Of a stretch of 64,000 bases of DNA, positions 47,580 to 58,350 are shown in pieces. How positions within the stretch are numbered: the first letter of the stretch is position 1; every line of letters starts with the position of its first letter. The notes beneath the pieces are model-generated. The model did no database searches, was not told the DNA's origin, and was given only the letters and a program-made list of their open reading frames with translations. The position numbers were made by a program, and so were the translations under genes. Origin of the DNA: Pelodera strongyloides (lineage: Eukaryota > Nematoda > Chromadorea > Rhabditida > Rhabditidae); NCBI GenBank assembly GCA_036852015.1, contig JAANDG010000045.1, forward strand, positions 62,001-126,000. Direction: 5' to 3'.

Positions 47580-47650
47580 GAGGGAGAGAGAGAGAGAGAG
47601 AGGGAGAGTGAGTGAGGGAGAGAGCGAGAGGGAGGGGGAGAGAGAGAGAG
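47525..47650. repeat. (GA)n microsatellite
   Basis: GAGAGA with GGGAGAG and GTGAGTGA interruptions. Confidence 0.95.
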
Positions 47651-47755
47651 CTTACTCAACAAATTAGCTCCATCAAAACTAAACACCCACATACTACTTT
47701 TTCTTGAAAAGTGATTTTATTGCTCATAGATAAAATATGAACCTTTTAAAGTACA

Positions 47756-48236
47756 TTAAAGGGATAGGTTCACCTCGAATTGCACCTTTTTTATAATTTA
47801 TGCTGATAGTATGATCTATGACGGTCAAAATGCGAAAATTGCAGTAAATTTCCTTTGCTCCCCGTAGTAGGAGAGCTTGCTCAAAAAAAGCTAAACTACC
47901 TCGAATCTATAAAACAATTGGAATACCGCAGCCATGGTAAGTGGGAAATAGCGCAGCCGGGCTGGAGGTGCAGATATTGTTGTGATAGACAGAGAATGAT
48001 AAAAGGCGCCTGTATTTTCTAGCGTCTCCCGCCCGGCTGCGCTATTTCCCACTTACCATGGCTGCGGTATTCCAATTGTTTTATAGATTCGAGTAGTTTA
48101 GCTTTTTTTGAGCAAGCTCTCCTACTACGGGGAGCAAAGGAAATTTACTGCAATTTTCGCATTTTGACCGTCATAGGTCATACTATCAACATAAATTATA
48201 AAAAAGGTGCAATTCGAGGTGAACCTATCCCTTTAA
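47756..48236. mobile_element. Long near-perfect palindrome, TTAAAGGGATAGGTTCACCTC family
   Basis: Arms of more than 200 bases are almost exact inverses (TTAAAGGGATAGGTTCACCTC outward, GCCATGGTAAGTGGGAAATAG near the centre) around a loop at about 47965-48020. Such length and identity suggest recent insertion or gene-conversion maintenance. Confidence 0.93.
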
Positions 48237-48828
48237 GTTCAACTATTTTACGGGTGCCCGGCAGGGAATATTCCTGTGCCTAGTCTACGCGCAGCGCTAA
48301 GGCTGATAATGAAGCACCTATGTGCTCTTGTAGCAACTAGCATGTGATTGTGATACTTGATCGTTTTTTTGGATTAAAGTTTTAACTTGTAATATTACGA
48401 TTTTGGGGGCGCCAAAAAGACTCCGTCTGCAAATGTTGAACAAAAGAGAAGAAATGAAAATTGGCATCGCCGCACAGACGAGCGGTTCAACTAACTCAAA
48501 AAAGTCTGCATCTAATTAACTGTCTAATGACTTTCCAAAACACACAATGATGAATAACTTGCACAGCAAGACTATAGACTATAGCAAAGTTAACAAAAGA
48601 TAGACGGATTAAAAGAAAATTTATTTCACATAAATGGAACTTTTGTGGGGTTATGATTTATGAAGTCGTCGCTGGGTTGTTTCGCATTAATCTTAACTGG
48701 AAAGTATGCGGCGAGACCTTGGCTCACATTGGTATAAGATTATAAGCTTATGAACTTGGGGATTTAATTTTGCCAATAACTTCCAGAATTTGCTACAGTA
48801 AGAAAAGCGGTTGTCGCAAACAGAGGCC

Positions 48829-48951
48829 TCACCATCACGCAGGGAGCCCTCCCTGGCCTCCCCAGGTAGCTGAAGAGTGCGTAGAGAGTGCGAGAGCAGA
48901 AGAGATTCAGAGCGCTGGTGAGCCTAGGGAGGGCTCCCTGTGTGTTGGTGA
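48829..48951. mobile_element. MITE-like element, CACAGGGAGCCCTCCCT family, copy 2
   Basis: TCACCATCACGCAGGGAGCC pairs with GGCTCCCTGTGTGTTGGTGA. It is nearly identical to 2141-2274 and lies 46 kb away. Confidence 0.85.
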
Positions 48952-49205
48952 GTACGGACTCTGAATTGCGAATACCTGCGAGTTTGGCACAGAACAAGTG
49001 CGACATAGCTTTCTATACGTCGGCTTGAGCCTTGGAACTGCAACTCAATCTATCATTTATATGTTTATACATTATTGCACTGCGCGATGATTTAGTACAC
49101 AGCTTCAAATGTTAGTGCCGTGTGTTTGAGTTTTAAACAATGAAGTTAGGCGGTGACCATCGAGTGGCTTCCAGCCAATGCGAGCGCCACTTTGGATTTT
49201 CGAAT

Positions 49206-49390
49206 TTAAAGCGATATAACGGTTGGTTTTTGAAACGTATATGGGACAACTGCATTCGATCTTGTATGCAAGTCGCAAGTGAATATAATTAGACTGAAAA
49301 ATCGCGCAATACAACGCAGTAATGTGTATACACTACTGGGAATACAGCATCCGATATACGATTCAAAAACCGGCTGTTATCCCGCTTTAA
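49206..49390. mobile_element. MITE, AAAGCGATATAACGG subfamily
   Basis: TTTAAAGCGATATAACGGTTGG pairs with CCGGCTGTTATCCCGCTTTAAA. Confidence 0.82.
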
Positions 49391-50135
49391 AAATCTACAA
49401 CATGAGAAATGCCCCATTTGTCAATAACGATATATGGGGTTTGCAAGTATGCCGAAAAATTTGTCTTGGAAAAATGAGTCTTGGAACGATTTTATAATTT
49501 GTCATGTTATATATTCATTCTTAGTTACAAAGTACGGTACCTCGTGTACATACTTGCAAGGAATTTTTGCATACTTGCAAACCCCAATATCCTTTGTAAG
49601 TCTTGTGCAGGCTACTTAGGAAACGTAAAACCCGTAGCACCATTTTCTACTATGTTTGTAATGTAGCGTGGTATGTGTTGCAGTTGCTTATTTGGTGGAA
49701 TCCATTTTTTGAATAGAAGGATACTGGGCTATCAACCATGATACAGTTACAAAAAGTAATCGATACTGTATCGTGTTTGCTTGTAAAATCGCAACAAACG
49801 CGCAATGTTTGACTCCGCCTTTTCGTGCGGAAGTACTGTATTTTTGTCAGGAATAGTGCAGTGTATACAGAAACCACTGTAATTCCACACATTTATTCGT
49901 CTGAATTACCGAATTAATTTCATTCCTGCCTAGCTCGCTTTGCGACAAAATAATATGTATTGTTCTTCTTCGAGCTTCTGCTCGATTCGATGTTCGTACT
50001 TCCGCTTGCTGTTTCTTTGAACTTATCGAGTCTATTTTTACGCCGTTTCCAATCTATTTTTATACCGCTTCACCTCGGTTTACACTTTACACACTGTTCA
50101 TATATGTTTACAGTCATCCCTATTTTTAGCCCGAG

Positions 50136-53100
50136 ATGACCGTGAACTCCGGGCATTCTGGAATGTGGGAGCTCGTTTACGGCGGTTCAGCTGGATTGGC
50201 AGTTGATATCGGACTTTACCCAATTGACACAATCAAAACAAGACTGCAAAGTCGCGAGGGCTTTATGGCTTCTGGAGGATTTAGGAAGATTTACAGGTAG
50301 GTTTATTTTATAAAGATGCTTCCTGCTCTGTTCTTCTACTGCACGTTTCCCGCGAAACACAAATAAATCCCGCGTTTCCTGGCAGGCTAGCACCCAATCC
50401 CACGCAATAAGAAAAGTCGCATGTTTCCTGACAGATTAGCCAATCATGTCCCGCAATTAAACATTAGGCAAGGCCTTGTGTTAGCGGCAAGGCCCCTGTT
50501 TAGCGCTCGTAATAAGGACGGAATCCCGCGTTTCCCGCTTGTTTGGGAGGAAACATGGGATTATGATTTCCGCTAAACTGCAAATGAAGAACATAGTGGT
50601 GCCGAAGATAAGATAACAGCGTATTTTATCACACAGTATCGCGACTATTTAATGGTATGACTATTCATTTCGGTTTTAGTGGTATGAGTTCGGTAATGGT
50701 TGGATCCGCACCTGGAGCTGCCGTCTTTTTCTTAACGTATCGTCAAACGCAACAGCTTATTGGATCGCACAGTCAGTTTTCGAATTTCATATATGTGCTC
50801 TGAAAGTCTGAATGTTAAGTGTTAAGACTCGACTCAAAGTACTAGTTTTTACAAGATCAAGTTTCCATTGTGATGTATTACTTATACCATGTTTAAACGA
50901 GTTAGCTACTATATTTTATCCGCCACTCCATACCACGGCATAGACTATTTGTATGGAATATCGTGCTGTTGTAAGTTGTATAACATATAGGCTTTTCAAA
51001 CCCCCTGTTATACCTCTTTAATCAAAATATATATTTTTCGATCTCAGCAGCGTTGTCTAATGGCGTGAGTGCTAGTGTGGCCGAAGTTGCCGCATGTCTT
51101 ATACGCGTACCCACAGAACTGATCAAGCAGAGGGCTCAAGCTGCTCATGGTAAGGTAGGTAGACTTTGGCTCAATTGTCATATTTTACTGACCAACTTTT
51201 TTTCGTCAACACCTCTGCATATCACCGTACATTAACTAAGGGATAAGATGTGAATGTTTCATTAAAGCATATTCAAGTCGTCATTTGCTTTCGGTTCGCT
51301 ATCTCGATTCACCATATAGTTGATAAACTCTCCTTCCGGTCTTATTAGATGTTAATATTTTGATATTGTTATGCAGTTGCTTGAGGTGCTTCCTTCTAAT
51401 TTACATTGGCTTATGTTTTATGAATTGAATTCTCTCTAGAGGTGTTCTGTACCCTTTTGAATAATTAATTTGTTCAGTTGTCCGTGAGCGCTGTCGTCCG
51501 TGAAGTTTTACGAATGGATGGGTTCCAGGGATTCTATCGTGGTTTCGGAAGCACGTTAATACGAGAAATACCATTCTCCTTCATTCAAATGCCAATATGG
51601 GAGTTTTTGAAGAAAACGGTTTCCAAGAAGCAGGTTGGTTTTTGATTGTCGATTTGATTTGATTGATTTTGATTTGATTGTTCCGAGAAGCAGGTTGAGG
51701 TAACACGTGATTTTGAAACTTATACTTGATAACGATAACTGCATTACCGTGTATTATATGTAAATTTATGCGGGCACTTCCGGCAGGAAATGAATGTAGT
51801 ACAATGGAATACAGTTTTCTATTTACGTTTCATGAGCCACACGTCGTACTCATACCAGTTGAACTTTCCTTTGATACCGTAAACATAGAGTTGGTGTATA
51901 TCTTATGCTTGAGCTTGAGCAAATGCGTCGATCGTAAATCCCATCTTTTTCTGTCTTGCGTCTTGCAGCTGCAGTTCTTCGAATGAATGTAGTAGGTTTA
52001 TAGGTTCTCCTTAGCGCGCATTTTTGTTTAAAGGACTAGTGGGTAAAATAATAATGAGTCGGTTAACGTCTCCGTTTTTATAAGTATTCGACATGTTTCA
52101 CTGTTTGCATAAATTCCGTGGCAAGCTAGTTCCTGTGTTCTCTCTTCGTCGACCTCGACCATACCATTCTATGTTCCTCTCCGACCCAAAGTGCCGACCC
52201 AACTAAAGCGATGTCCGACTCTGGGCGGTCCTAGTTTCCGCCCCGAGTCGAAAAATTTGAAAACGGCGTGGGACTGGGTCGGCAAAACCACTGTTTGGAG
52301 TCAGAGTTGGGTCGGCAAAACACTGTTTGGAGTCGGCACCACGGTAATTTGTACAGAAGCGTAGCCCATAAATTTGAGGGTAGAGGCTTCGGGGTAGTTG
52401 AGTTAGAAAGTACACGGGAATTGTGATTACGGTAGTCCGGAATATGCTCCACAAATGACATACTCCCTTTAGCGCGAGTAAGTCACAAAATACTTGCCAT
52501 ATCGCTTTAACGCATCTCATTTCAGAACCGACCTTGTAATAGTACGGAGGCCGCGCTGTGCGGCAGTATCGCTGGTTGCATATCGGCCGCGACGACCACG
52601 CCCCTTGATGTAGCAAAGACGAGAATTATGCTGAGCCGGGACAAGAACCCACTAAATGTAGTGGGGACATTGAGACAGGTTTGTGGTTTTAAGGTTGTGT
52701 ATTTTTACATTTAATACAAATGTGTCAGGCTATACTCGCAAGGGGCAGGATTATCCTTAATCCTTACTGCTTTTCCTTGAACGTCCGTACTGTTATAAGC
52801 CCATTAACCGTTGGTCAATTTGGGAACCTTTGGACGAGTATTTGAATCCTGCCGTCCTGCATTGCGCACTGCACTTGCGCTATCCGTGAGCCTGCTCACA
52901 GTTAACTTATGCGCCGATGCGCGACGTATTTTAATTGTTTATTGCCAATTGCCAATAAGTATGTTGGATAGATGTATAACTCCACTCTGTATAACTCCAC
53001 AAAACCTCATTGGAAAGATCAAGGATCGACATTATCTGAAGAAAAATCTCCCCTCCATGCATTCCCCCCCGCGGATTGAAGAAGCACGACGCTAGAAACC

Positions 53101-53461
53101 TTCCGCACTTGTTCCATGTACTTGATTGATGTTGTATCTGATTGATTGTATGTGTGAATAAAGTAGTGATAGATGTCCCAGTCCCGTAGTTGGTGGTGTG
53201 TTAATATCAATAGACTATCTTATAACTAGTTCTTTTTGCCGCCTGGTAGTTTAGTGGTTAATGCCTTACTACCCCTGAAAGGCCGCGGGTTCGATTCCTT
53301 GTGCCTTACCTTTAAACCTTTAGGTTTACGCAGAAGGCGGTGTCAATGCGCTGTTTTCTGGCATTGTTCCGAGAACGTTCTGGATCTCAGTTGGTGGATT
53401 TGTCTTCTTCGGAGCATATGAGACTGTGAAGCAGGGCTTCGAAAGCCTAATTCCGAATTGA
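50136..53461 (+). CDS. SLC25A26: Mitochondrial S-adenosylmethionine carrier (SLC25A26 type)
   Basis: Six exons: 50136-50296, 50680-50771, 51048-51154, 51478-51633, 52526-52678, 53324-53461. They give 807 nt and 268 aa; human SAMC is about 274. Phases match throughout. It imports S-adenosylmethionine into the mitochondrial matrix in exchange for S-adenosylhomocysteine, supporting matrix methylation. The three carrier-repeat signatures are complete: PIDTIK at 29-34, PTELIK at 106-111 and PLDVAK at 198-203. Family-typical blocks are [27 protein letters not shown] at 149-154, and [12 protein letters not shown] near the C-terminus. The ATG lies six bases after an acceptor (CTATTTTTAG), suggesting trans-splicing. 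No catalytic or substrate-contact loss was noticed. Intron 5 contains a tRNA-like element 12 bases before the last exon. Confidence 0.95.
53240..53312 (+). pseudogene. tRNA-like element in SAM carrier intron 5
   Basis: A box TAGTTTAGTGGTTAATGC and B box GCGGGTTCGATTCC are clear. The T stem and acceptor stem are not complementary. It resembles 21780-21855 in layout and may be the same tRNA-derived SINE type. Confidence 0.45.
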
Positions 53462-53618
53462 GGTGATAGACCAGATTCTAAGATTCTAGGCCTAGATTCC
53501 TTATAAGGCACTATTGATGTTTTGGATTTAATATGGTATATCACTAGTCGGTATTGACCTTATACGTATACACTCCACTAATATCGCTCATGAATTGCCA
53601 GTTGACGTTGTGACCAGT

Positions 53619-53752
53619 GGCCGTATGCACGAACTGCGGGAGCTTCCCAGGTAAGGAGAATTTGTATGTCTCTGATTCGTGTGGTCCCTCTCCTTCTCTC
53701 ACCTCCCACTGGGAGGCTGGGACGCTTTGAGCTTCCCGGCGCGTCCGTGCAT
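53619..53752. mobile_element. Palindromic element, GTGGCCGTATGCACG ends
   Basis: CAGTGGCCGTATGCACGAAC pairs imperfectly with CGCGTCCGTGCATACGGCCAC, and GGGAGCTTCCC appears in both arms. Confidence 0.7.
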
Positions 53753-54018
53753 ACGGCCACAGAGCGGCCTCTGAATATAGGTAGATACACATTCTATATA
53801 CTAAAGAATAATATAACTATGAATACTATAGATACACCGTCGACTACAGTATAGTTCTTATTCTTACAGTATAATGTTGTTTTTGCTACAGTGAACCGTG
53901 AGTTTAAGTCTGAGTCCCTCAGCGTAATGTCAGTAATGTGTTACGAGTTAGAATATTACTTATTTAGAATAAATAAGTGCCGCAGCGGAAATACAGTTAA
54001 ATGAAATAAGCGACTTCA

Positions 54019-54140
54019 GAGGCCATATCCACCACTCGTTTCCACAAGGGGGAATTCCCCGTCTTTTTCTTTGGCGTATCTCACATTAGAATGCTATTTT
54101 CTGTCCCCCGAGGGAATCGTAGTGGTGAATGGCCTCTGAT
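54019..54140. mobile_element. Palindromic element, CAGAGGCCAT-CCACCAC ends
   Basis: CAGAGGCCATATCCACCAC pairs with GTGGTGAATGGCCTCTG, and inner GGGGGAATTCCCC is also palindromic. A matching half-end (GGTGGTGAATATCGCCTCTG) sits at 54891-54912, beyond a GGTGAC-word repeat. Confidence 0.75.
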
Positions 54141-54698
54141 TAATGGTTAGTTGGAGGTGTATATAGGATTGTAATTTTGTTAGTTTTGCATGTTAACTTG
54201 TGTGTAATCACTTTTACGTAGATAGGTAATATGTTGTGTGATTTGTTTTGTTCTCCATGTAACTTTTTTTTTATTCAAATAGCTGAGCATTATGTGCATC
54301 ATTATTTGTATTAGGTGAAAATTGTTTGCATTTTTGTGAATTTTCATCGTTTCTTTCTGTGCGCGGGTTTGTAACTTTTTTGCTCATTGTTTGTTCTGGT
54401 TGTAATTGTTATTCATAGTAAAGTTTTTTTAATTGCTTGCCTCTGTTCTCAGAGTTACGGATAATTTCAGGAAAACCGGGGTAGTTAACTTTTGGGTTTC
54501 CATTTTTTGCTTCACGTTGACGTGAATCGTACCAGACTACGATAAAAGTGTACTACGGCGGTTGACTGTGGGCATGAAGGCATATTCACGTATACGATTC
54601 ATATGCCCTAGAGACGGAAAATAAATTCTAACCCGATTCACGTGGTAGTCGCAGGGGAAATACAGATAAAGGAAATAAGTGCCGAAAGCACATAAAAA

Positions 54699-54867
54699 CC
54701 CTTGTCGGCCCGTCACCAAATGGTTTTTGCCGAGAAAAAAAACATTTGGTGACTGGTTCGTGACCAGTTGGTGACGGTTTTCGATGAAATTTGGTCACCA
54801 CATGCCCACGAAGAGATAGATCACAGTGAACCGTCACCAAGTGGGTTCACCCATTTCCTATGAAAGA
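54699..54867. repeat. GGTGAC-word repeat, copy 3
   Basis: CCCGTCACCAAATGGTTTTTGCC, ACATTTGGTGACTGGTTCGTG, ACCAGTTGGTGACGGTTTTCG and GTGGGTTCACCCATTTCC. Co-linear with 41868-42058. Confidence 0.85.
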
Positions 54868-55030
54868 CAGAAATTTCCCCTCGGGGTATTCGGTGGTGAA
54901 TATCGCCTCTGAAACGACAACATGGATATACGTATAGCGGAAGTGATGATTACTAATTAGTCACGTTTCGTTGAGTCATAGCGACACTCTATTTTGGAAG
55001 TTATGAAGTTTGGCGAACAGATGGATGACT

Positions 55031-55055
55031 TCTTCTCTTTCTCTCTGTCTCTCTC

Positions 55056-55094
<39 letters not shown>

Positions 55095-55239
55095 GATATT
55101 TTCTCAGCTTCGGAATCATTTCTTCAGAGAACCAGTACGGTAGTGATGTGTCCCTTTTATTCTCTTCTTCCCCCGCCTCTCTCTCTTTCTCTCTTTCTCT
55201 CTCCCGCTTTCTCTCTCTCTCTCGCTTTCCCTTCCTTCA
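55031..55239. repeat. (CT)n microsatellite cluster
   Basis: Two CTCTCT tracts (55031-55092 and 55177-55239) separated by about 85 bases. Confidence 0.9.
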
Positions 55240-55411
55240 TTTAAAGCGAACTGCCAGCTCCTTTGGAAAATTTGCAATGATAAGCAAATCCTATGTATCC
55301 TATGCTAATTTTGCGCGATAGCCGTGGACGATCGCGCAAAATTAGCATAGGATACATAGGATTTGCTTATCATATGCAAATTTTCCAAAGGAGCTGGCAT
55401 TTCGCTTTAAA
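55240..55411. mobile_element. MITE-like hairpin, TTTGGAAAATTTGCATATGA family, copy 4
   Basis: Same arms as 28789-28960, with the loop in the opposite orientation (GCGCGATAGCCGTGGACG). Confidence 0.92.
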
Positions 55412-55528
55412 TACACGCTCGCCGGAGTAAAATATATCAATTTTTCTCAATTTGTTTATCATTTATCCACTTCCTTTTGGGTCTTCTAGTCATTGTCATT
55501 GATTGTTTTCTTGACAATTGTCTCGCTT

Positions 55529-55529
<1 letters not shown>

Positions 55530-55563
<34 letters not shown>

Positions 55564-55612
55564 GTCTATTTCTCTATTTCTCTCTCTCCCACTCTCTCTC
55601 TCTCTCTCTCAT
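55530..55612. repeat. (CT)n microsatellite
   Basis: CTCTCT with TGTCTATTTC and CCCA interruptions. Confidence 0.9.
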
Positions 55613-55891
55613 ACTTTCTATCGTATCAAAAACGCAGCCGTGATAAGTTTACAGTAAATGATGGTACATTCTTCTTTCCGATTGCGTTTTCGTTGTTCTC
55701 CTAGTTTTATTGTTTATTTGTATCAATATTACATTGTGATGTGATAGCTTATTATTGGAAGTTAATTATTCCCAACAAGTAGTATCAAATTACTATATGA
55801 CAATGGCTTATGAAACTTGCCTTTATCGTGAGTCGATTTTCTCGTGGACCTGACCTTTTAGGCTCACCATGTCTTCTCAAATATAAGATTC

Positions 55892-56075
55892 CTTTAAAGC
55901 GAAATACCGGCCGGGTTTTCGAAACACATCCAGTGCACCAGCATTCTTGTGCAGCGTATGCAAATGAACATAAATTAGAATAAAAAATCGAGCTAAATTC
56001 GAGTAAATTAACATAAATACGTAAGAATTCAGTTGTCCACGATGCGCTTTAAAAACCGGCCGGTATTTCGCTTTG
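55892..56075. mobile_element. MITE of the CCGGCCGG family
   Basis: TTTAAAGCGAAATACCGGCCGG pairs with CCGGCCGGTATTTCGCTTTGA. It lies 69 bases upstream of the first transthyretin-like ATG. Confidence 0.9.
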
Positions 56076-56143
56076 AGTTCACTCATAGAATTTTACATAT
56101 CCTCTGAAGAAAATGGTAGTTATAGAAAAAGTCTTTCTTTCAG

Positions 56144-57073
56144 ATGCAGCTGCTGCACTGTATTGCTCTCGGATTCTTAGTTACTGTGACGTACGCTAGC
56201 ACACAGGCGGCTGCGGTTAAAGGTTTGATTTTTCAGCCTTTCTTTGTTGACAACACCCAGATACCGCAAAAATAGGCATACGTTTTCGTGGAGCTAACGT
56301 ATATGATTGTTGGTGAAAACTAAACGCAAGATGGTTAAGGTCAACTTCTATGCCAAGGAAGGCCTGCTGCTGGAGTGCTCGTGAAGCTATACGACGTCGA
56401 CAGCAGTGAGTTTTATTCAGCTGTTGAAGCCGTCGTACCGCTTAGGCGCTTAGGCTTAGGCTTAGGCTTAGCCGGTCCCATTAGATTCAGAAGTTTCTGG
56501 TAATTGGAACTCAACTAGTCAAAAGCGTGAAAAAAATCAATAAACCATTATTACTCGATTGTTCCAGAAAGGCAATCAATAAAAAAGTGTAACACTATTG
56601 ATTGATGACTGATGAAAAAAGTTTAGTAATCAATACCGACGATCTGATGGCATCTGGTAAGACGGACTCGGATGGCAGATTCTTGCTCGAAGGTTCGACG
56701 GACGAGATGACTACGATAGATCCCAAGATGAACATCTATCACGACTGCGCTGATGGCATTATGGTTGGTTTCAGATTTCAGAGAGAGATACATAGAGAGA
56801 GATACATAGAGAGAGATAGATAGAGAGAAAGATAGAGAGAGAGAGATAGAGATAGAGAGAGAGAGATGGAGAGAGAGGGGGCAGGTAGATAGAGAGAGAA
56901 CGGACCTTCATAATCATAATTCTCCATTTCAGCCCTGCCAACGTAAACTGGCCGTCCGGATTCCCGATTCCTACATAACGCATGGTTCAAGGGCCCAAAA
57001 AGTATTCGACTTCGGCACTTTCGATTTAGAAGCCAAAGTCGGAGGCGAGTCGAGAGACTGCTTTCATCGATAG
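56144..57073 (+). CDS. Transthyretin-like family secreted protein, tandem copy 1
   Basis: Four exons: 56144-56222, 56340-56405, 56627-56763, 56933-57073; 423 nt and 140 aa with matching phases. It begins with a signal peptide (MQLLHCIALGFLVTVTYA). The mature domain shows the nematode TTL pattern: KGQLLC, then PAAGVLVKLYDVD, TDDLMASGKTDSDGRF, TTIDPKMNIYHDC, PCQRK, IPDSYI and ESRDC. Four Cys sit at the conserved positions (LLC, HDC, PC, RDC), as expected for two disulfides. TTL proteins are secreted; some (C. elegans TTR-52) bridge apoptotic cells and engulfing receptors, but no specific role can be assigned. The acceptor is fused to the ATG (TTTCTTTCAG, ATG). AATAAA occurs at 57224-57233. Intron 2 carries a TTAGGC tract and intron 3 a GATA/GA microsatellite. 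Confidence 0.92.
56440..56472 (+). repeat. Interstitial TTAGGC telomere-like tract in an intron
   Basis: CTTAGGCGCTTAGGCTTAGG then CTTAGGCTTAGCC: four to five units within intron 2 of the first transthyretin-like gene, in opposite orientation to the tracts at 17.7 and 18.2 kb. Confidence 0.88.
56781..56903. repeat. (GA)n and GATA microsatellite in an intron
   Basis: GAGAGAGATACATAGAGAGA units grading to GAGAGATAGA. Confidence 0.95.
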
Positions 57074-57768
57074 ATCTCCTTTTATCTCAAGTGTTGATCA
57101 TCAAAATTTATATGAATTAAATCGCCCTGCACATTCCGATATAATGTAGACAAGCGGCAGTACCGTTTCTACCATTTATGCATGTTTGATACTCTTGTTG
57201 ATATCATCGTTATTGAATAATTGAATAAATAAAGATGTATATAAGTTGTGAATAATGGTCTTCTCGCAAGTGTCCTCTCACAATAGAAGAGACCCGTCTG
57301 GTGAGATCGGGGTTCATCATTCCAGTTGCCGCACAGTGGCAAACTTGTGGCGCACCTACAGCAGCGCACCTATAGCTATCTGCCGCAAAAACATGTCTCG
57401 ATCCCGCCGCGAACCGTTTTCTGCGGAGCTGTGAATAAGCAATCAAGCTTTTGAAGAGTAAAAATTTATTTACCTAGTGAGTAAGCGCTCTTTGATGCCA
57501 CTTATCAATTAGTTACACAGTACAAACGGTCAAGTTTTGGTCAAGTTACGTAAATATTTATTCACAAAATCGTAAACTCAAGGGTCCTTTTTGAGTAGTC
57601 TGCAAATAGAGAACTAGTTGTTTGTATGCTCTTTTAGTGACTTGATCATGAAATAATACAAGCATCTTTTATGTTATTTTTCATAAAATATCTGTAATCT
57701 TCATCATTGAACAGTTTGAGAAGGTGAAAATATCTTTCAGTTCGCTTGTTTAGTCAGGTCTTCGCGCT

Positions 57769-57773
<5 letters not shown>

Positions 57774-57828
<55 letters not shown>
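57774..57828. repeat. (CT)n microsatellite
   Basis: Uninterrupted CTCTCT for about 55 bases. Confidence 0.97.
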
Positions 57829-57829
<1 letters not shown>

Positions 57830-58224
57830 CGCTCTGGCGATCTAGCGATCTCGCCCTCTAGTACTGTCTGAAGTTCTTTCTCTCTGCTCCATGTTTTCTC
57901 CCTCTATTATTTTCAAACTTTTCTTTTTTGAGAAATGATATTTCTCCTCTCTTTACCGATGCGTCAACTCCTTTATTGTTCTATTTTCTTTTCTATATTT
58001 GGTCATGGTCTCAATAGAGAAAAGTCACATTTTTCTATATGACTTCGTTACAATTGATTTTTTTTTCTTTTCATTATTTGTATTACGATTTATATGTCTA
58101 TTTCTAGGATAGTCTGCGTTTAGGTAACACTGTGTGTAGGCCTGTGCGCCAGCGCCTGTCCATGAATTTATGCATTGACTGTACTTTAACAAATCTGCAT
58201 ATGTACTTCTTACGGTTTTTCTTA

Positions 58225-58350
58225 GTGAAATACCTTCCGTTTTTGAAACACATCGAGTACACTAGCATTCGAGCAACCTACTTAGCATAAATACGTAAGA
58301 ATTCACCCGTCCACGATGCGTTTCAAAAAGCGGCCGGTATTTCGCTTTAA
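58225..58350. mobile_element. Short MITE of the CCGGCCGG family
   Basis: TTAGTGAAATACCTTCCG at the left and GCGGCCGGTATTTCGCTTTAAA at the right. The interior is shortened. The right end is shared with the next palindrome. Confidence 0.78.

Larger units (their letters stand above)
33899..50135. other. Long gene-poor repeat desert
   Basis: About 16 kb without a convincing gene. It contains many MITEs (36302-36482, 36480-36945, 37061-37240, 37237-37694, 38107-38278, 40317-40517, 43811-44260, 44918-45075, 46128-46271, 47007-47178, 47756-48236, 48829-48951, 49206-49390), a possible solo LTR (43320-43640), CpG-rich islands (39440-39790, 44690-44830, 47200-47335) and microsatellites. Confidence 0.55.
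53462..56143. other. Intergenic region between the SAM carrier and first transthyretin-like gene
   Basis: A palindrome at 53619-53750 (GTGGCCGTATGCACG and inverse), a CAGAGGCCATATCCACCAC palindrome at 54019-54140 whose right end recurs near 54893, a GGTGAC-word repeat at 54699-54867, (CT)n tracts, and MITEs at 55240-55411 and 55892-56075. No gene found. Confidence 0.6.
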
